Assembly (NCBI GenBank): GCA_965247705.1
Contig: CBDFHV010000065.1
Location: 1-64,000 of the forward strand
DNA: 64,000 nt
Source: CBDFHV01 sp965247705
GTDB taxonomy: Bacteria > Pseudomonadota > Alphaproteobacteria > Rhodospirillales > CAMCUA01
Direction: 5' to 3'
Below, in pieces: positions 53,162-61,238 of the stretch. The first letter of the stretch is position 1. Every line of letters begins with the position of its first letter. Position numbers and translations under genes: made by a program. The notes under the pieces were generated by a model. The model did no database searches. It was given only the letters and a program-made list of their open reading frames with translations, and was not told the origin of the DNA.

Positions 53162-54064
53162 TCACACCGCGCTACTCACCTGCTTGTCGAAGAACGCGCC
53201 GATGCGGGCGATGGCCTCGCGGGCTTCGGGCAGGGTGGCGCTATTGTTGTGGAAGCCGTGGACCAGGTCGTCCCAGGCCTCGCAGGTGACCTGGACGCCG
53301 ACGGCCTCGGCCTTGGCGGCGAAGCGGCGGCTGTCGTCGAGCAGGGTCTCCGCCGCGCCCACCTGCAACAGCAGCGGTGGCAGGCCCGCCGGATCGCCGA
53401 ACAGGGGCGAAGCCAGTGGGTCACGGGGATCGGCGCCGTTCAGGTAGTATGCAGCCGCATGGTCCAGGTAACCTTTACTGATGGAGGGGTCCCGGTCGGC
53501 GTTGACCCGATAGCTCTCCCCCGACTGGGTGAGGTCGGCCCAGGCGCACATGGGGACAGCGCCCGCGGGCATGGGCTCGCCGGTCCTTTTCAGTTTCATC
53601 AGCAGGGCCAGGGTCAGGCCGCCGCCGGCGGACATGCCGCCGACCACGATCCGCTCGGGCCGCGTTCCCTGGTCCAGGAGCCAGCGGTAGCCCGCATAAA
53701 CGTCGTCGATGGCCGCCGGAAAGGGATGTTCCGGCGCCAGGCGGTATTCCACCGAAAACACCCGCGCCCGGCAGGCGGCGCCGATATGCCCGGCAGTTCC
53801 CCTGGCGTGGGGGACCGAGCCCCGGTAATAGCCGCCGCCGTGGAGGAAATAGAAGGTCCGATCCTCGGCGGCGCCGGGCGGCAGAATCCACTCGCCCCGC
53901 GCCCCGTCGGCCGCCACCGCCTCCCACGTGGTGCCGTCGGGGGGTGGCAGCTTGCGTCCCGCGGCCTCGGATTCAGCACGCAGTACCGCGATGGGTTTGC
54001 CCGGAATCCAGGGGTTGGCGCGCTTTGCGTCGATAATGCCCTGCAAGGCGGCGCTGGCGGCCAT
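53162..54064 (-). CDS. Alpha/beta hydrolase, hormone-sensitive lipase family
   Basis: The 300-residue esterase has the oxyanion motif FYFLHGGGYYRGSV, nucleophile serine in VVGGMSAGGGLTLALL, Asp region in VGAAETLLDDSRRF and His in WDDLVHGFHNN. This is the HSL/family IV group acting on short-chain esters. The start is ATG 54064. The signature has GMSAGG rather than the usual GDSAGG. It is convergent with the truncated amidohydrolase. Confidence 0.9.
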   Translation of the reverse strand: MAASAALQGIIDAKRANPWIPGKPIAVLRAESEAAGRKLPPPDGTTWEAVAADGARGEWILPPGAAEDRTFYFLHGGGYYRGSVPHARGTAGHIGAACRARVFSVEYRLAPEHPFPAAIDDVYAGYRWLLDQGTRPERIVVGGMSAGGGLTLALLMKLKRTGEPMPAGAVPMCAWADLTQSGESYRVNADRDPSISKGYLDHAAAYYLNGADPRDPLASPLFGDPAGLPPLLLQVGAAETLLDDSRRFAAKAEAVGVQVTCEAWDDLVHGFHNNSATLPEAREAIARIGAFFDKQVSSAV

Positions 54065-54112
54065 GGTGGGGGCCTCCTGTCTTGCGCGAACCCGGTGAAC
54101 GGCGGCCGAGTC

Positions 54113-54457
54113 CTATCGCTTCCGGTTGTTCTTGTTGCCGAAGATAGCATTCCAGTTGTTGCGGTAGGCTTCGGAGACCGGCTTCTGGCGTTCGCCGCGG
54201 CCGCGTTTCGCCGACTCGCCGTCCGATGAGGTGCTGTCCGTCGAGGTGCTGTCCGCCGAGGAGCTGTCCGCCGACGCGCTATCCGCCGACGCGCTATCCT
54301 GGGACTCGCCACCTGTCGCCGCGTCACCGGTACCGACCTTGGACGTGCCACCCTTCGCCGCGCCATCTTTCGCCGCGCCACCCTTCGCCGCGCCACCCTT
54401 CGCCGCGCTGCTCTCGGCTGGGGGTGTGCTCGATGGGCTGCTGTCTGTCTCGGCCAT
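54113..54457 (-). CDS. Low-complexity Ala/Lys/Gly and Ser/Asp repeat protein
   Basis: The 114-residue protein has two repeat blocks. Residues about 18-40 alternate AAKGG/AAKDG pentads, and about 55-80 alternate SADSASADS, so one half is basic and the other acidic. The C-terminus (EAYRNNWNAIFGNKNN) is the only normal-looking segment and resembles the tail of small alphaproteobacterial basic proteins. No signal peptide or membrane helix. The 15-bp coding repeats should be length-variable. Function unknown. Confidence 0.55.
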   Translation of the reverse strand: MAETDSSPSSTPPAESSAAKGGAAKGGAAKDGAAKGGTSKVGTGDAATGGESQDSASADSASADSSSADSTSTDSTSSDGESAKRGRGERQKPVSEAYRNNWNAIFGNKNNRKR

Positions 54458-54699
54458 GCTGGTTTCCTGCTGTGCTGCAAATCGGGGCTGACGCGGCACC
54501 TTGAATAATAGTCGCGGGTTTAGTCCGTCAAGGGGGAGCGGCACGGCGGCCCGATGCTGGTCCGGGCCCGCGGCAGGCCAAGGACTTCGCGTGCTATGGT
54601 GCCCATGCAACGATCGCCCGGTGTCGAAGGGTCCTCCAGACCATCAAACCGGCCTTCTTGCCGGCAACAAAGCACGAGTCTCGCCTTGAGGAACGTCCC

Positions 54700-55563
54700 A
54701 TGACCCTGGTCCACCGGTCCCTCGCGGAAACCTTCGCGGCCGAGGTTTCCGGCCTCGATCTGTCGGCGGATGTGGGCGACGAGACCTTCGCCGCCATCCG
54801 CGCCCTGTGGCTGGAGAAGGTGGTGCTGGTCTTCCCCGGCCAGCAGGCCATGTCCCCGGAAGCCCACTTGGCCTTCAGCCGCCGCTTCGGTCGCCTGGAG
54901 ACGGAATTGAAGGCCGAACAGCTGCATAAGGACCATCCGGAAATCCTGGTGCTGTCCAACGTCAAGCAGGAGGGCCAATTCGTCGGCACCCCCCACGGCG
55001 GGCAGTTCTGGCACCAGGACCTGTACTTCGAGAAGGTACCCTCGGCCGCCGGCATCCTGCACGGCATCGCCGTTCCCGGGGAGGACGGCGATTCGGTGGG
55101 CGATACCCTGTTCGCCGATACGGGGGCGGCCTTCGATGCGCTGCCGCGGGCGCTCAAGTCCCGTGTGGAGGGACGCCTCAATCGGGCCAGCCGGGTGAAG
55201 TCCTGGCCCCTCAACTACCCCGACAAGCCGCCCCTGACCGAAGCCCAGAGGGCCGCCTATCCGGACGTATTCCATCCCCTGGTGCGCACCCATCCGGAAA
55301 CCGGGCGCAAGTGCCTGTTCATCGGCGACATCTCGGCCGGCACCGTCGAAGGCATGCCCGAAGACGAAGGGGACGCCCTGCTGCGCGACCTGCTGAACTT
55401 CATCACTCAGCCCCGTTTCGTCTACCGCCACCACTGGCGGGCGGGCGATGTGGTGATGTGGGACAACCGGGCCTGCATCCACGCCGCCACGCCCTTCGAT
55501 GCCGCCAAGTACAACCGCCACATGCAACGCACCACGGTCATGGACGACGTGGTGCCGTACTGA
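54700..55563 (+). CDS. TauD/TfdA-family Fe(II)/2-oxoglutarate dioxygenase
   Basis: The 287-residue enzyme has the metal triad: HxD in GQFWHQDLYFEK and the distal His in NRACIHAATPFD, with the 2-oxoglutarate-binding Arg in NRHMQRTTVM. The N-terminal EVSGLDLSADVGDETFAAI and FPGQQAMSPEAHLAFSRRFG are typical. Members hydroxylate taurine, 2,4-D or other small acids; the substrate is unknown. The start is ATG 54700 after GAGGA. It lies just left of the island boundary. Confidence 0.92.
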   Translation: MTLVHRSLAETFAAEVSGLDLSADVGDETFAAIRALWLEKVVLVFPGQQAMSPEAHLAFSRRFGRLETELKAEQLHKDHPEILVLSNVKQEGQFVGTPHGGQFWHQDLYFEKVPSAAGILHGIAVPGEDGDSVGDTLFADTGAAFDALPRALKSRVEGRLNRASRVKSWPLNYPDKPPLTEAQRAAYPDVFHPLVRTHPETGRKCLFIGDISAGTVEGMPEDEGDALLRDLLNFITQPRFVYRHHWRAGDVVMWDNRACIHAATPFDAAKYNRHMQRTTVMDDVVPY

Positions 55564-55667
55564 GGCGGGCAGACCGCGAGACGGGGGAGGGCGGGAGTCG
55601 TGGGGGATGAACCAGGTGCGCATCCCCTCGGGGACCTCGGCCCTTGTGCGAACCGTCTGGCGAAAAT

Positions 55668-55715
55668 TGGTGGGCGCACAAGGACTCGAACCTTGGACCC
55701 GCTGATTAAGAGTCA
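55668..55715 (-). other. 3' fragment of tRNA-Lys(CTT), integration site (att)
   Basis: Read on the minus strand, this is the anticodon loop CTCTTAA with TCAGC, the variable region, the T arm (CAAGG-TTCGAGT-CCTTG), the 3' acceptor strand and CCA. The 5' half of the tRNA is absent: the sequence departs from any tRNA just before the anticodon stem. It is the duplicated 3' end left by integration. The intact gene should lie at the other end of the island, beyond the window. Confidence 0.8.
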
Positions 55716-55834
55716 TCGTCATGGCATTTCTGTGGATTTCGCCACAGCTCGCTGACGTCCGACAACCTATTGATATAAGGGCGATTGTGTAAGCCGTGGT
55801 CCTAAATCAGCTTCGACGCCATTCTTGCATTTAC

Positions 55835-55873
55835 GCTTACCCGTGCTTACCCGTGCTTACCCTGCGCTTACCC
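55835..55873. repeat. Four GCTTACCC direct repeats before the integrase
   Basis: GCTTACCC occurs at 55835, 55845, 55855 and 55866 (spacing 10, 10, 11), one helical turn apart and just upstream of the integrase start. They could be integrase arm-type or excisionase sites, or an operator. Confidence 0.65.
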
Positions 55874-55889
55874 GAGGGAGGTGTGCACG

Positions 55890-57092
55890 ATGGCCAAACA
55901 GAAGTTGACCAAGACGATCGTCGAGAAACTGGAGCCGGGAGCCGCGGACATTCTTGTCTGGGATAGCGAACTTGCCGGCTTCAGTTTACGTGTAAAACCG
56001 TCGGGTGCCAAGAGCTATGTCGTGCAGTATCGCAACCGCAGGACGGGCGCGTCGCGACGCAGGACACTCGGCCCGCATGGTCAGCTGCTCAGCTTCCACA
56101 AGGCGAAGGAGCACGCCCGCATTCTTCTCGCCGACGCGCTAAAGGGAAACGATCCGATCGCCGACGACCGCGCGGCACGTGTCGCGCCGACAGTGAAGGA
56201 GCTGTCTACAGACTATCTCGAACAGCATGCCATCCCGAAGAAGCGGCCGCGCAGCGTCGCGATCGACCGGTCGATGATTGACCGGATCGTCCTGCCACGG
56301 CTCGGAAAGAAGAAGGTGGTCGACGTCACCTCCCGTGATGTTGCCGTGCTGCACGCGTCGATGAAGGCGACGCCCTATCAGGCAAACCGGGTGCTCGCCT
56401 TTCTTTCAAAGATGTTCTCCCTTGCCGTCGCATGGGGCTGGCGCAGGGACAATCCGGCAAAAGGGATCGGTCGCTTCCGCGAGGAACGGCGCGAGCGTTG
56501 GTTGTCGGACGACGAACTGCGCAGGCTGACAAGCGCGCTGGCCGACCGCCCCAACAGGCGTGCGGCAAACGCCGTGCGAATCCAATTGCTGACTGGCGCG
56601 CGTATCGGCGAAGTTCTATCGGCGCGCTGGGACAACATCGATTTCGCACGCGGTGTGTGGACGAAGCCGTCGCACCACACGAAGCAAAAGCGGACCGAAC
56701 ACCTGCCGCTATCCGCGCCCGCTCTCGCATTGCTCGCGAAGATACGTGATCAGGCTGACGGCAACGACGTGTACTTGTTTCCAAGCGACGCGCCCGATAA
56801 GCCGCTTCTGCGGATCAAAAAGTTCTGGCGCAGCGTGACCGAAAAGGCGGGTCTAGAGTGCTACCGGCTTCACGACAATCGCCATACGCACGCCTCGCAT
56901 CTCGTTTCGAGCGGGCTCAATCTTGAGATTGTCGGTAAGCTGTTGGGCCACACTAACCCACTGACAACCCAGCGTTACGCGCATCTCGCCGATGATCCGC
57001 TGCGCGCAGCCACAGAACGCTTTGGCGCGAAGATGGATGCCCTGGGCAAGGGTCACCAAGCCGAGATCGTTCCTCTGCCGTCACGACGATAG
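55890..57092 (+). CDS. Tyrosine-type site-specific integrase (P4-like)
   Basis: The 400-residue integrase has an N-terminal DUF4102-like arm-binding region (KLTKTIVEKLEPGAADILVW, LRVKPSGAKSYVVQYRNR), a SAM-like core-binding domain and the catalytic domain. Catalytic residues are Arg in LLTGARIGEVLSAR, Lys in HHTKQKRTEHL, HxxR as HDNRHTHASHL (Asn where Leu is usual), His in KLLGHTNPLTTQ and Tyr in QRYAHLADD. ATG 55890 has GGGAGG eight bases upstream. It lies 174 bp inside the tRNA fragment, as expected for an integrase of this island. Confidence 0.95.
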   Translation: MAKQKLTKTIVEKLEPGAADILVWDSELAGFSLRVKPSGAKSYVVQYRNRRTGASRRRTLGPHGQLLSFHKAKEHARILLADALKGNDPIADDRAARVAPTVKELSTDYLEQHAIPKKRPRSVAIDRSMIDRIVLPRLGKKKVVDVTSRDVAVLHASMKATPYQANRVLAFLSKMFSLAVAWGWRRDNPAKGIGRFREERRERWLSDDELRRLTSALADRPNRRAANAVRIQLLTGARIGEVLSARWDNIDFARGVWTKPSHHTKQKRTEHLPLSAPALALLAKIRDQADGNDVYLFPSDAPDKPLLRIKKFWRSVTEKAGLECYRLHDNRHTHASHLVSSGLNLEIVGKLLGHTNPLTTQRYAHLADDPLRAATERFGAKMDALGKGHQAEIVPLPSRR

Positions 57093-57120
57093 CGGTTCGA
57101 GCCGCGGCCCCATAAGACCT

Positions 57121-58535
57121 CTACGACCCCTCAAACCCGTGCGTCTTGAAGCGCAAGGTCTGGCAGTTCTCGTTGATCACACGCTGCACGTCGTCGGAAA
57201 CGCCTTCTGGGACTTCGGCTTCGATTTCGACCGTGACCTTGACCTTGCCGCCGGGCAGAGTCGTCAGGTGCTGCAGGATCTCTTCGGCCACCTGGCCCAT
57301 GTCTCGACCGGCCCGGTCCGCATTGATCTCGACGGTACCGAAGAATCGACGAGGTAGACGTGGTCCCGCAGGTTCTTCGGCCGGCGCCGGGCCTCCCGGT
57401 GGAGAAGGCTCCCCAGGCCCCGTGTCGGGCCGAGGGCCCGGTGCGCCGGGCTCCAGACGTTCGGCCTCGATCTGCGTCCAGGCGACGTCCGGCTTCACGA
57501 GCACGCTCGCTGCATCGACGTAAATCGCGGCCGCCACCGTACCGAGCTTCAGGCCCTCATAACGGCCGTCGGCGGATACGCTGGTCGCATAGGCGAAGTA
57601 GTCACCGCTGGCGATGCCGTCTTGGACGGCCTCGACGAACACCGTCTGGTCGCGCAGCCGGGGCAGATAGCAGTATGCGCAAAGTGCGTCCCACACTTTC
57701 TTCACCGAAGCGTGGTCCTGGTCCTTCCAGAACCACCGATTCAGTTCCATCCTGAGGAGCGCCGGCGACCACTTGGCGATCAGGTGTTCGCTCGACCTCA
57801 GGCGCCGCGAGGCGCGAGCGACGATGAAGTCGCCGTTTCCGGTGGCCTGGGCCACGTCCCGTTCGAGAGAGCCCACATTACCGTTGGCGACATGCTGGGT
57901 CGGCACGAACAGCCAGCGGTAGGCCTCGCTGAATCGAATTTGCACAGTTTTGTCGCTGTTCTTCTCGCCTTCGCCCGCCTCGCGCCGCTGGTAGGCGTCC
58001 AGGTTAAGCGCCTCATGATCGCAGACCACTGACTGCCAGGCGAGGAAACGCCGCGCTTCCTGTTTCAGGCCCTCCATCACCTCGCGGTCCGGCGCGAGAA
58101 ACGCGAGCATGTTGCGCTGCTGCCGCGGACTTCCGCCGCGGTTGGCCAGAGTATTTTCAGCGGCCTTCAGCCCCGCACTTTCCTGATCGTTACTCTTGTG
58201 CGTCTCCGACGGACTCAGAACGACGAGCCGAGCTTCCTGATCATCCGGCACGTCGCCCGAGGAGGCCGGGCAGGCATGGACGCCCCTGAAGTCACCGCGC
58301 TCGCGGCGCGTTGCTTCGCGGACGCGACGCTCGATCTCGCCCTCGACCTGATGGTCTTCGGATTGCTGCGCGCGCTCCTCGACGGTCCGCCGCAGGTTCG
58401 GTCGCGTGTCGTACCAGTAGCGTCGGTCCTTGCGATAGAGGTAGGTTAGCCGGGCCGAGAGCTGTGAGAGCGCCTCGTTGAATACGGAGACCTGCCGCCT
58501 CCGCGTACCGGCTCGGGACAACGTGGCGGCGCACA
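57121..58535 (-). pseudogene. DUF499-family ATPase, C-terminal fragment
   Basis: About 470 residues of the C-terminal part of a DUF499 protein: SARLTYLYRKDRRYWYDTRP near the start, LAFLAPDREVMEGLKQEARR, then ALCAYCYLPRLRDQTVFVEA, and the C-terminal FFGTVEINADRAGRDMGQVA. The N-terminal ATP-binding half is missing. Upstream of about 58535 the frame continues only as antisense of the methyltransferase fragment. DUF499 proteins typically accompany DNA methyltransferases in phage-defence loci. It is convergent with the integrase (28 bases between stops). Confidence 0.75.
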
Positions 58536-58545
58536 GTGGGACACC

Positions 58546-59733
58546 ATGATGCGGAATGCGCGGGAGCAGGCGGAGGCCTACGCCAAGCGCCTTCCAGCCA
58601 ACGAAGGGTGGCCGCCGTTCCTGGTCGTCGTGGATGTCGGCCACGTCATCGAGCTATTCGCCGACTTCTCCCTCCAAGGCAAGCGCTACGCGCAGTTCCC
58701 GGATCGGCAGAGCTACCGCATCTTCCTCGAAGACCTACACGAGGAAACGGTCCGGGAAATGCTCCGCCATGTGTGGACGGCCCCCGATGCGCTCGACCCC
58801 GCGCGCCGGACCGCCGAAGTGACGCGAGAGATCGCGGAATTGCTGGCCAAGCTCTCCAAATCCCTTGAGACCCGGTTGATCCGACAGCTCCCCAAGAATA
58901 CCCGCCCCGAACAACTGAGCCTCCAGCGCCGCGCTATCGCGGAGCGGGTCGCGATATTCCTCATGCGGTGTCTGTTCACCATGTTCGCGGAGGACGTCGG
59001 GCTCCTTAAGCAGAACGCCTTCGGTGACCTCCTACGATCCTACAATGGAAAGGCCGACCGGCTGCACTTCGCACTTGAGCGGCTGTGGCAGGACATGAAC
59101 AAGGGCGGTTTTTCCACAGAGTTGCGCGAAGACATCCTGACTTTTAATGGCGGCCTGTTTCGGGACTCGACTGCGATCCCGATCACCGAAGACGACCTGA
59201 CGCTGTTCACAATCGCCGCTGACCGGGACTGGAAGGATGTCGAGCCCGCCATATTCGGTGCGCTGCTGGAGCGCGCCTTGGACCCCCGGGATAGCCACAA
59301 GCTCGGAGCCCACTACACGCCGCGCGCCTATGTCGAGCGCCTGGTGGTCGCCACGATCATCGAACCCTTGACCGAAGACTGGCGCAACGTTCAGACCGCC
59401 GCTGCACAATTGGTGAGGGCTGGAGATGAGAACGGAGCCCGCAGAGCGGTTCGTGAGTTCCATCGCCAGTTTTGTGAAGTCCGGGTGCTGGACCCCGCTT
59501 GTGGCACTGGCAACTTTTTGTACGTCGCCATGGAGTTGATGAAGCGGCTGGAAGGCGAGATCCTGGAAACGTTAACCGATCTCGGCGAGACCCAATCCAC
59601 CTTGTCTAACGCAATTCAGAAGAGCCTCGCCGTCAAGGCCAGTGAGCCTTGGGACAATAATGGGAATAGCGGCGAGATGGCACGACCAACGTCCCGGCGG
59701 CCCGGCAGGGGCAGGAACGCGCAACGGCGCTGA
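58546..59733 (+). pseudogene. N6-adenine DNA methyltransferase fragment (defence/type II-like)
   Basis: The 395-residue frame begins mid-protein (REQAEAYAKRLPANEGWPPF, FLVVVDVGHVIELFADFSLQ) and reaches the methyltransferase motif I in VRVLDPACGTGNFLYVAMEL, with KLGAHYTPRAYVERLV before it. It leaves the family near 59640 (SLAVKASEP, then unrelated WDNNGNSGEM) and lacks the NPPY catalytic motif and target-recognition domain. Both ends are truncated, so it cannot methylate DNA. It faces away from the DUF499 fragment with an abrupt junction at about 58535-58545. Confidence 0.8.
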
Positions 59734-59760
59734 GCGGCGTCACGTGACGCCGCTCAGCGC
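59727..59760. repeat. 34-bp perfect palindrome
   Basis: GCGCTGAGCGGCGTCAC followed immediately by its exact complement; no loop. Its core recurs at 59867-59882. It lies at the end of the methyltransferase fragment in a 240-bp stretch that has no convincing gene. Confidence 0.75.
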
Positions 59761-59866
59761 AGGTTTGACCGAGGGCCTTGTGACCAAACTGCTGATGCCA
59801 CCGCACGTCTCGGGCCGAGCGGGCCAGTGGCCTGGCAAAGGCTTCGGAGCGTCTTGGTGCGGAAGT

Positions 59867-59882
59867 GGCGTCACGTGACGCC
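59867..59882. repeat. 16-bp perfect palindrome, second copy of the core
   Basis: GGCGTCAC followed by its complement, then CGCT, identical over 19 bases to the core of the palindrome at 59727-59760, 132 bp away. It could be paired protein-binding sites or element ends. Confidence 0.7.
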
Positions 59883-59971
59883 GCTTTACCCGCCACGAGT
59901 TTGCCCGTGGGGCCTTGCGGCAACCCACTTCCGGGGGCAGGGGTGGGGTTAGCCGTTGAGGTAGGTCTAGC

Positions 59972-60349
59972 TTGCTGAGGGACCTTCCAAATCATCACGG
60001 GAAAAAAATCGAATGGTGGTCGGCGTTTTCCGAGGAATGGTCGCGACAGGTTGCCACCCTCCTCCTCGTTGACCTCCCCGCATGTGAAGCGTTCGACATT
60101 GGCATGAAACGCATGCTTTCGGAGCGCCTCAGCGCGGACGTTGCGTCACGTTACGCCAAATTTATCCACGAGATATTCGGCTCCAACGGTGGCGTCACGG
60201 CGGCAATGTCGGCTGTCAGAGACATTTCGACCGTAGTGTCGGGGCAGACTGGACAGGCGCTCTTAGCCAGCAGCGGAAGCACGATCTTGTGCACCCCTAG
60301 GGGCGCACTCCAAACTGGGGTTGATGTTCAACGCCGATTGACACCTTGA
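59972..60349 (+). CDS. Hypothetical frame of unknown origin
   Basis: A 125-residue frame starting with TTG. The N-terminal 90 residues (SEEWSRQVATLLLVDLPACE, MLSERLSADVASRYAKFIHE) look protein-like, but I do not recognise them. The last 15 (LQTGVDVQRRLTP) come from an IS21-like terminus, so the natural C-terminus has been replaced. It is probably a remnant. Confidence 0.3.
   Translation: MLRDLPNHHGKKIEWWSAFSEEWSRQVATLLLVDLPACEAFDIGMKRMLSERLSADVASRYAKFIHEIFGSNGGVTAAMSAVRDISTVVSGQTGQALLASSGSTILCTPRGALQTGVDVQRRLTP
60302..60343 (-). repeat. IS21-like terminal sequence remnant
   Basis: Read on the minus strand it begins TGTCAATCGGCGTTGAAC and continues ATCAACCCC, a pattern I recognise from ends of some IS21-family elements, distinct from the IS21 at 36440. 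It supplies the last four codons (VNRR) and stop of the permease gene. Confidence 0.4.
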
Positions 60350-61227
60350 ACTTCGAAACTCCGGTCGGCTCGCGCCGATTCGACTTGGAACTTGGTGTTC
60401 CTCAGCCTGACGGTGCGCCGCCGCAGCCATTCCGCGAATCCCATGATCACAATCGAAAAGCTGATCAACACCGTCGCGGCGGCTGTGACCACGGGGCTCA
60501 ACTCCTCGCGGACGCCGCTCCACATTTGCCGCGGTATGGTCTTGTACTCCGGCCCGGAGATCAGGATCGCTATGATGAGCTCGTCGAACGAAGCAACGAA
60601 CGCCAGCACGGCACCCCCGACCACGCCCGGCAAGATCACCGGCAATACGATCCGAAAGAATACGGCGATGGGACCGGCGCCTAGGCTGGATCCCGCTCGC
60701 ATAAGATTAATGTTGAAGTTGGTCAGCGTTGCGGTCACCGTCAACACGACGAACGGCGTGGCGAGCACCGTATGGGCGAGGATCAAACCCCAAGGCGTGT
60801 AGACGACGCCAGCCCACGCGTAGAAGAAGAACATCCCTAGGCCAACGATCAGGTGCGGCACCATCAGCGGAGACAAAAACAAACCAATGACGAATGCCTT
60901 CATCGGGAAGTCGGCGAAGGTGATGCCCAGCGCCGCGAGCGTTCCAAGGCAGGTGGCGATCACCATGACCGAAAACGCGACACCAAATGTGAGTTGGGTT
61001 GCATGCTGCCACTTGGAAGACGCGAACAAGGCCTCATACCAGCGCGTCGAAACGCCAGGCATGGGAAACGTAAAGAATGGCTCGGAATTAAACGAGAGCG
61101 GAATGATGGCGAAGAGAGGCGCAACCAAAAAAAACAAAATCAGACCGCAGGCGATGTAAAGTGCATAATCCCATGCCTTTTCTACAAAATAGTAATTCAA
61201 TATCACAAAGTTTTTCTTCTCATTCAT
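60328..61227 (-). CDS. ABC permease, PotC-like (polyamine/putrescine-type)
   Basis: The 299-residue inner-membrane protein has six helices and the PotC-type pattern: IIPLSFNSEPFFTFPMPGVS near the N-terminus, FLSPLMVPHLIVGLGMFFFY, and the EAA loop LMRAGSSLGAGPIAVFFRIV followed by LPVILPGVVGGAVLAFVASFDE. It pairs with the next upstream permease. Its final residues VNRR are encoded by an IS21-like end, so the native C-terminus has been slightly altered. The start is ATG 61227; the surrounding 100 bp are AT-rich. It lies 11 bases after the upstream permease. Confidence 0.9.
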   Translation of the reverse strand: MNEKKNFVILNYYFVEKAWDYALYIACGLILFFLVAPLFAIIPLSFNSEPFFTFPMPGVSTRWYEALFASSKWQHATQLTFGVAFSVMVIATCLGTLAALGITFADFPMKAFVIGLFLSPLMVPHLIVGLGMFFFYAWAGVVYTPWGLILAHTVLATPFVVLTVTATLTNFNINLMRAGSSLGAGPIAVFFRIVLPVILPGVVGGAVLAFVASFDELIIAILISGPEYKTIPRQMWSGVREELSPVVTAAATVLISFSIVIMGFAEWLRRRTVRLRNTKFQVESARADRSFEVQGVNRR

Positions 61228-61238
61228 TTATTTACTTC

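Noticed and set aside
55668..55720. Complete tRNA gene
   Set aside because: Only the 3' half from the anticodon loop onward matches tRNA-Lys; the D arm and 5' acceptor strand are missing.
55835..55873. CRISPR-like short repeats
   Set aside because: The units are 8 bp with 2-3 bp gaps, far too short for CRISPR.
59633..59998. Minus-strand frame of 121 codons across the palindromes
   Set aside because: Low-complexity translation with repeated RDATS/RHVTPLSA from the palindrome copies; no family resemblance.
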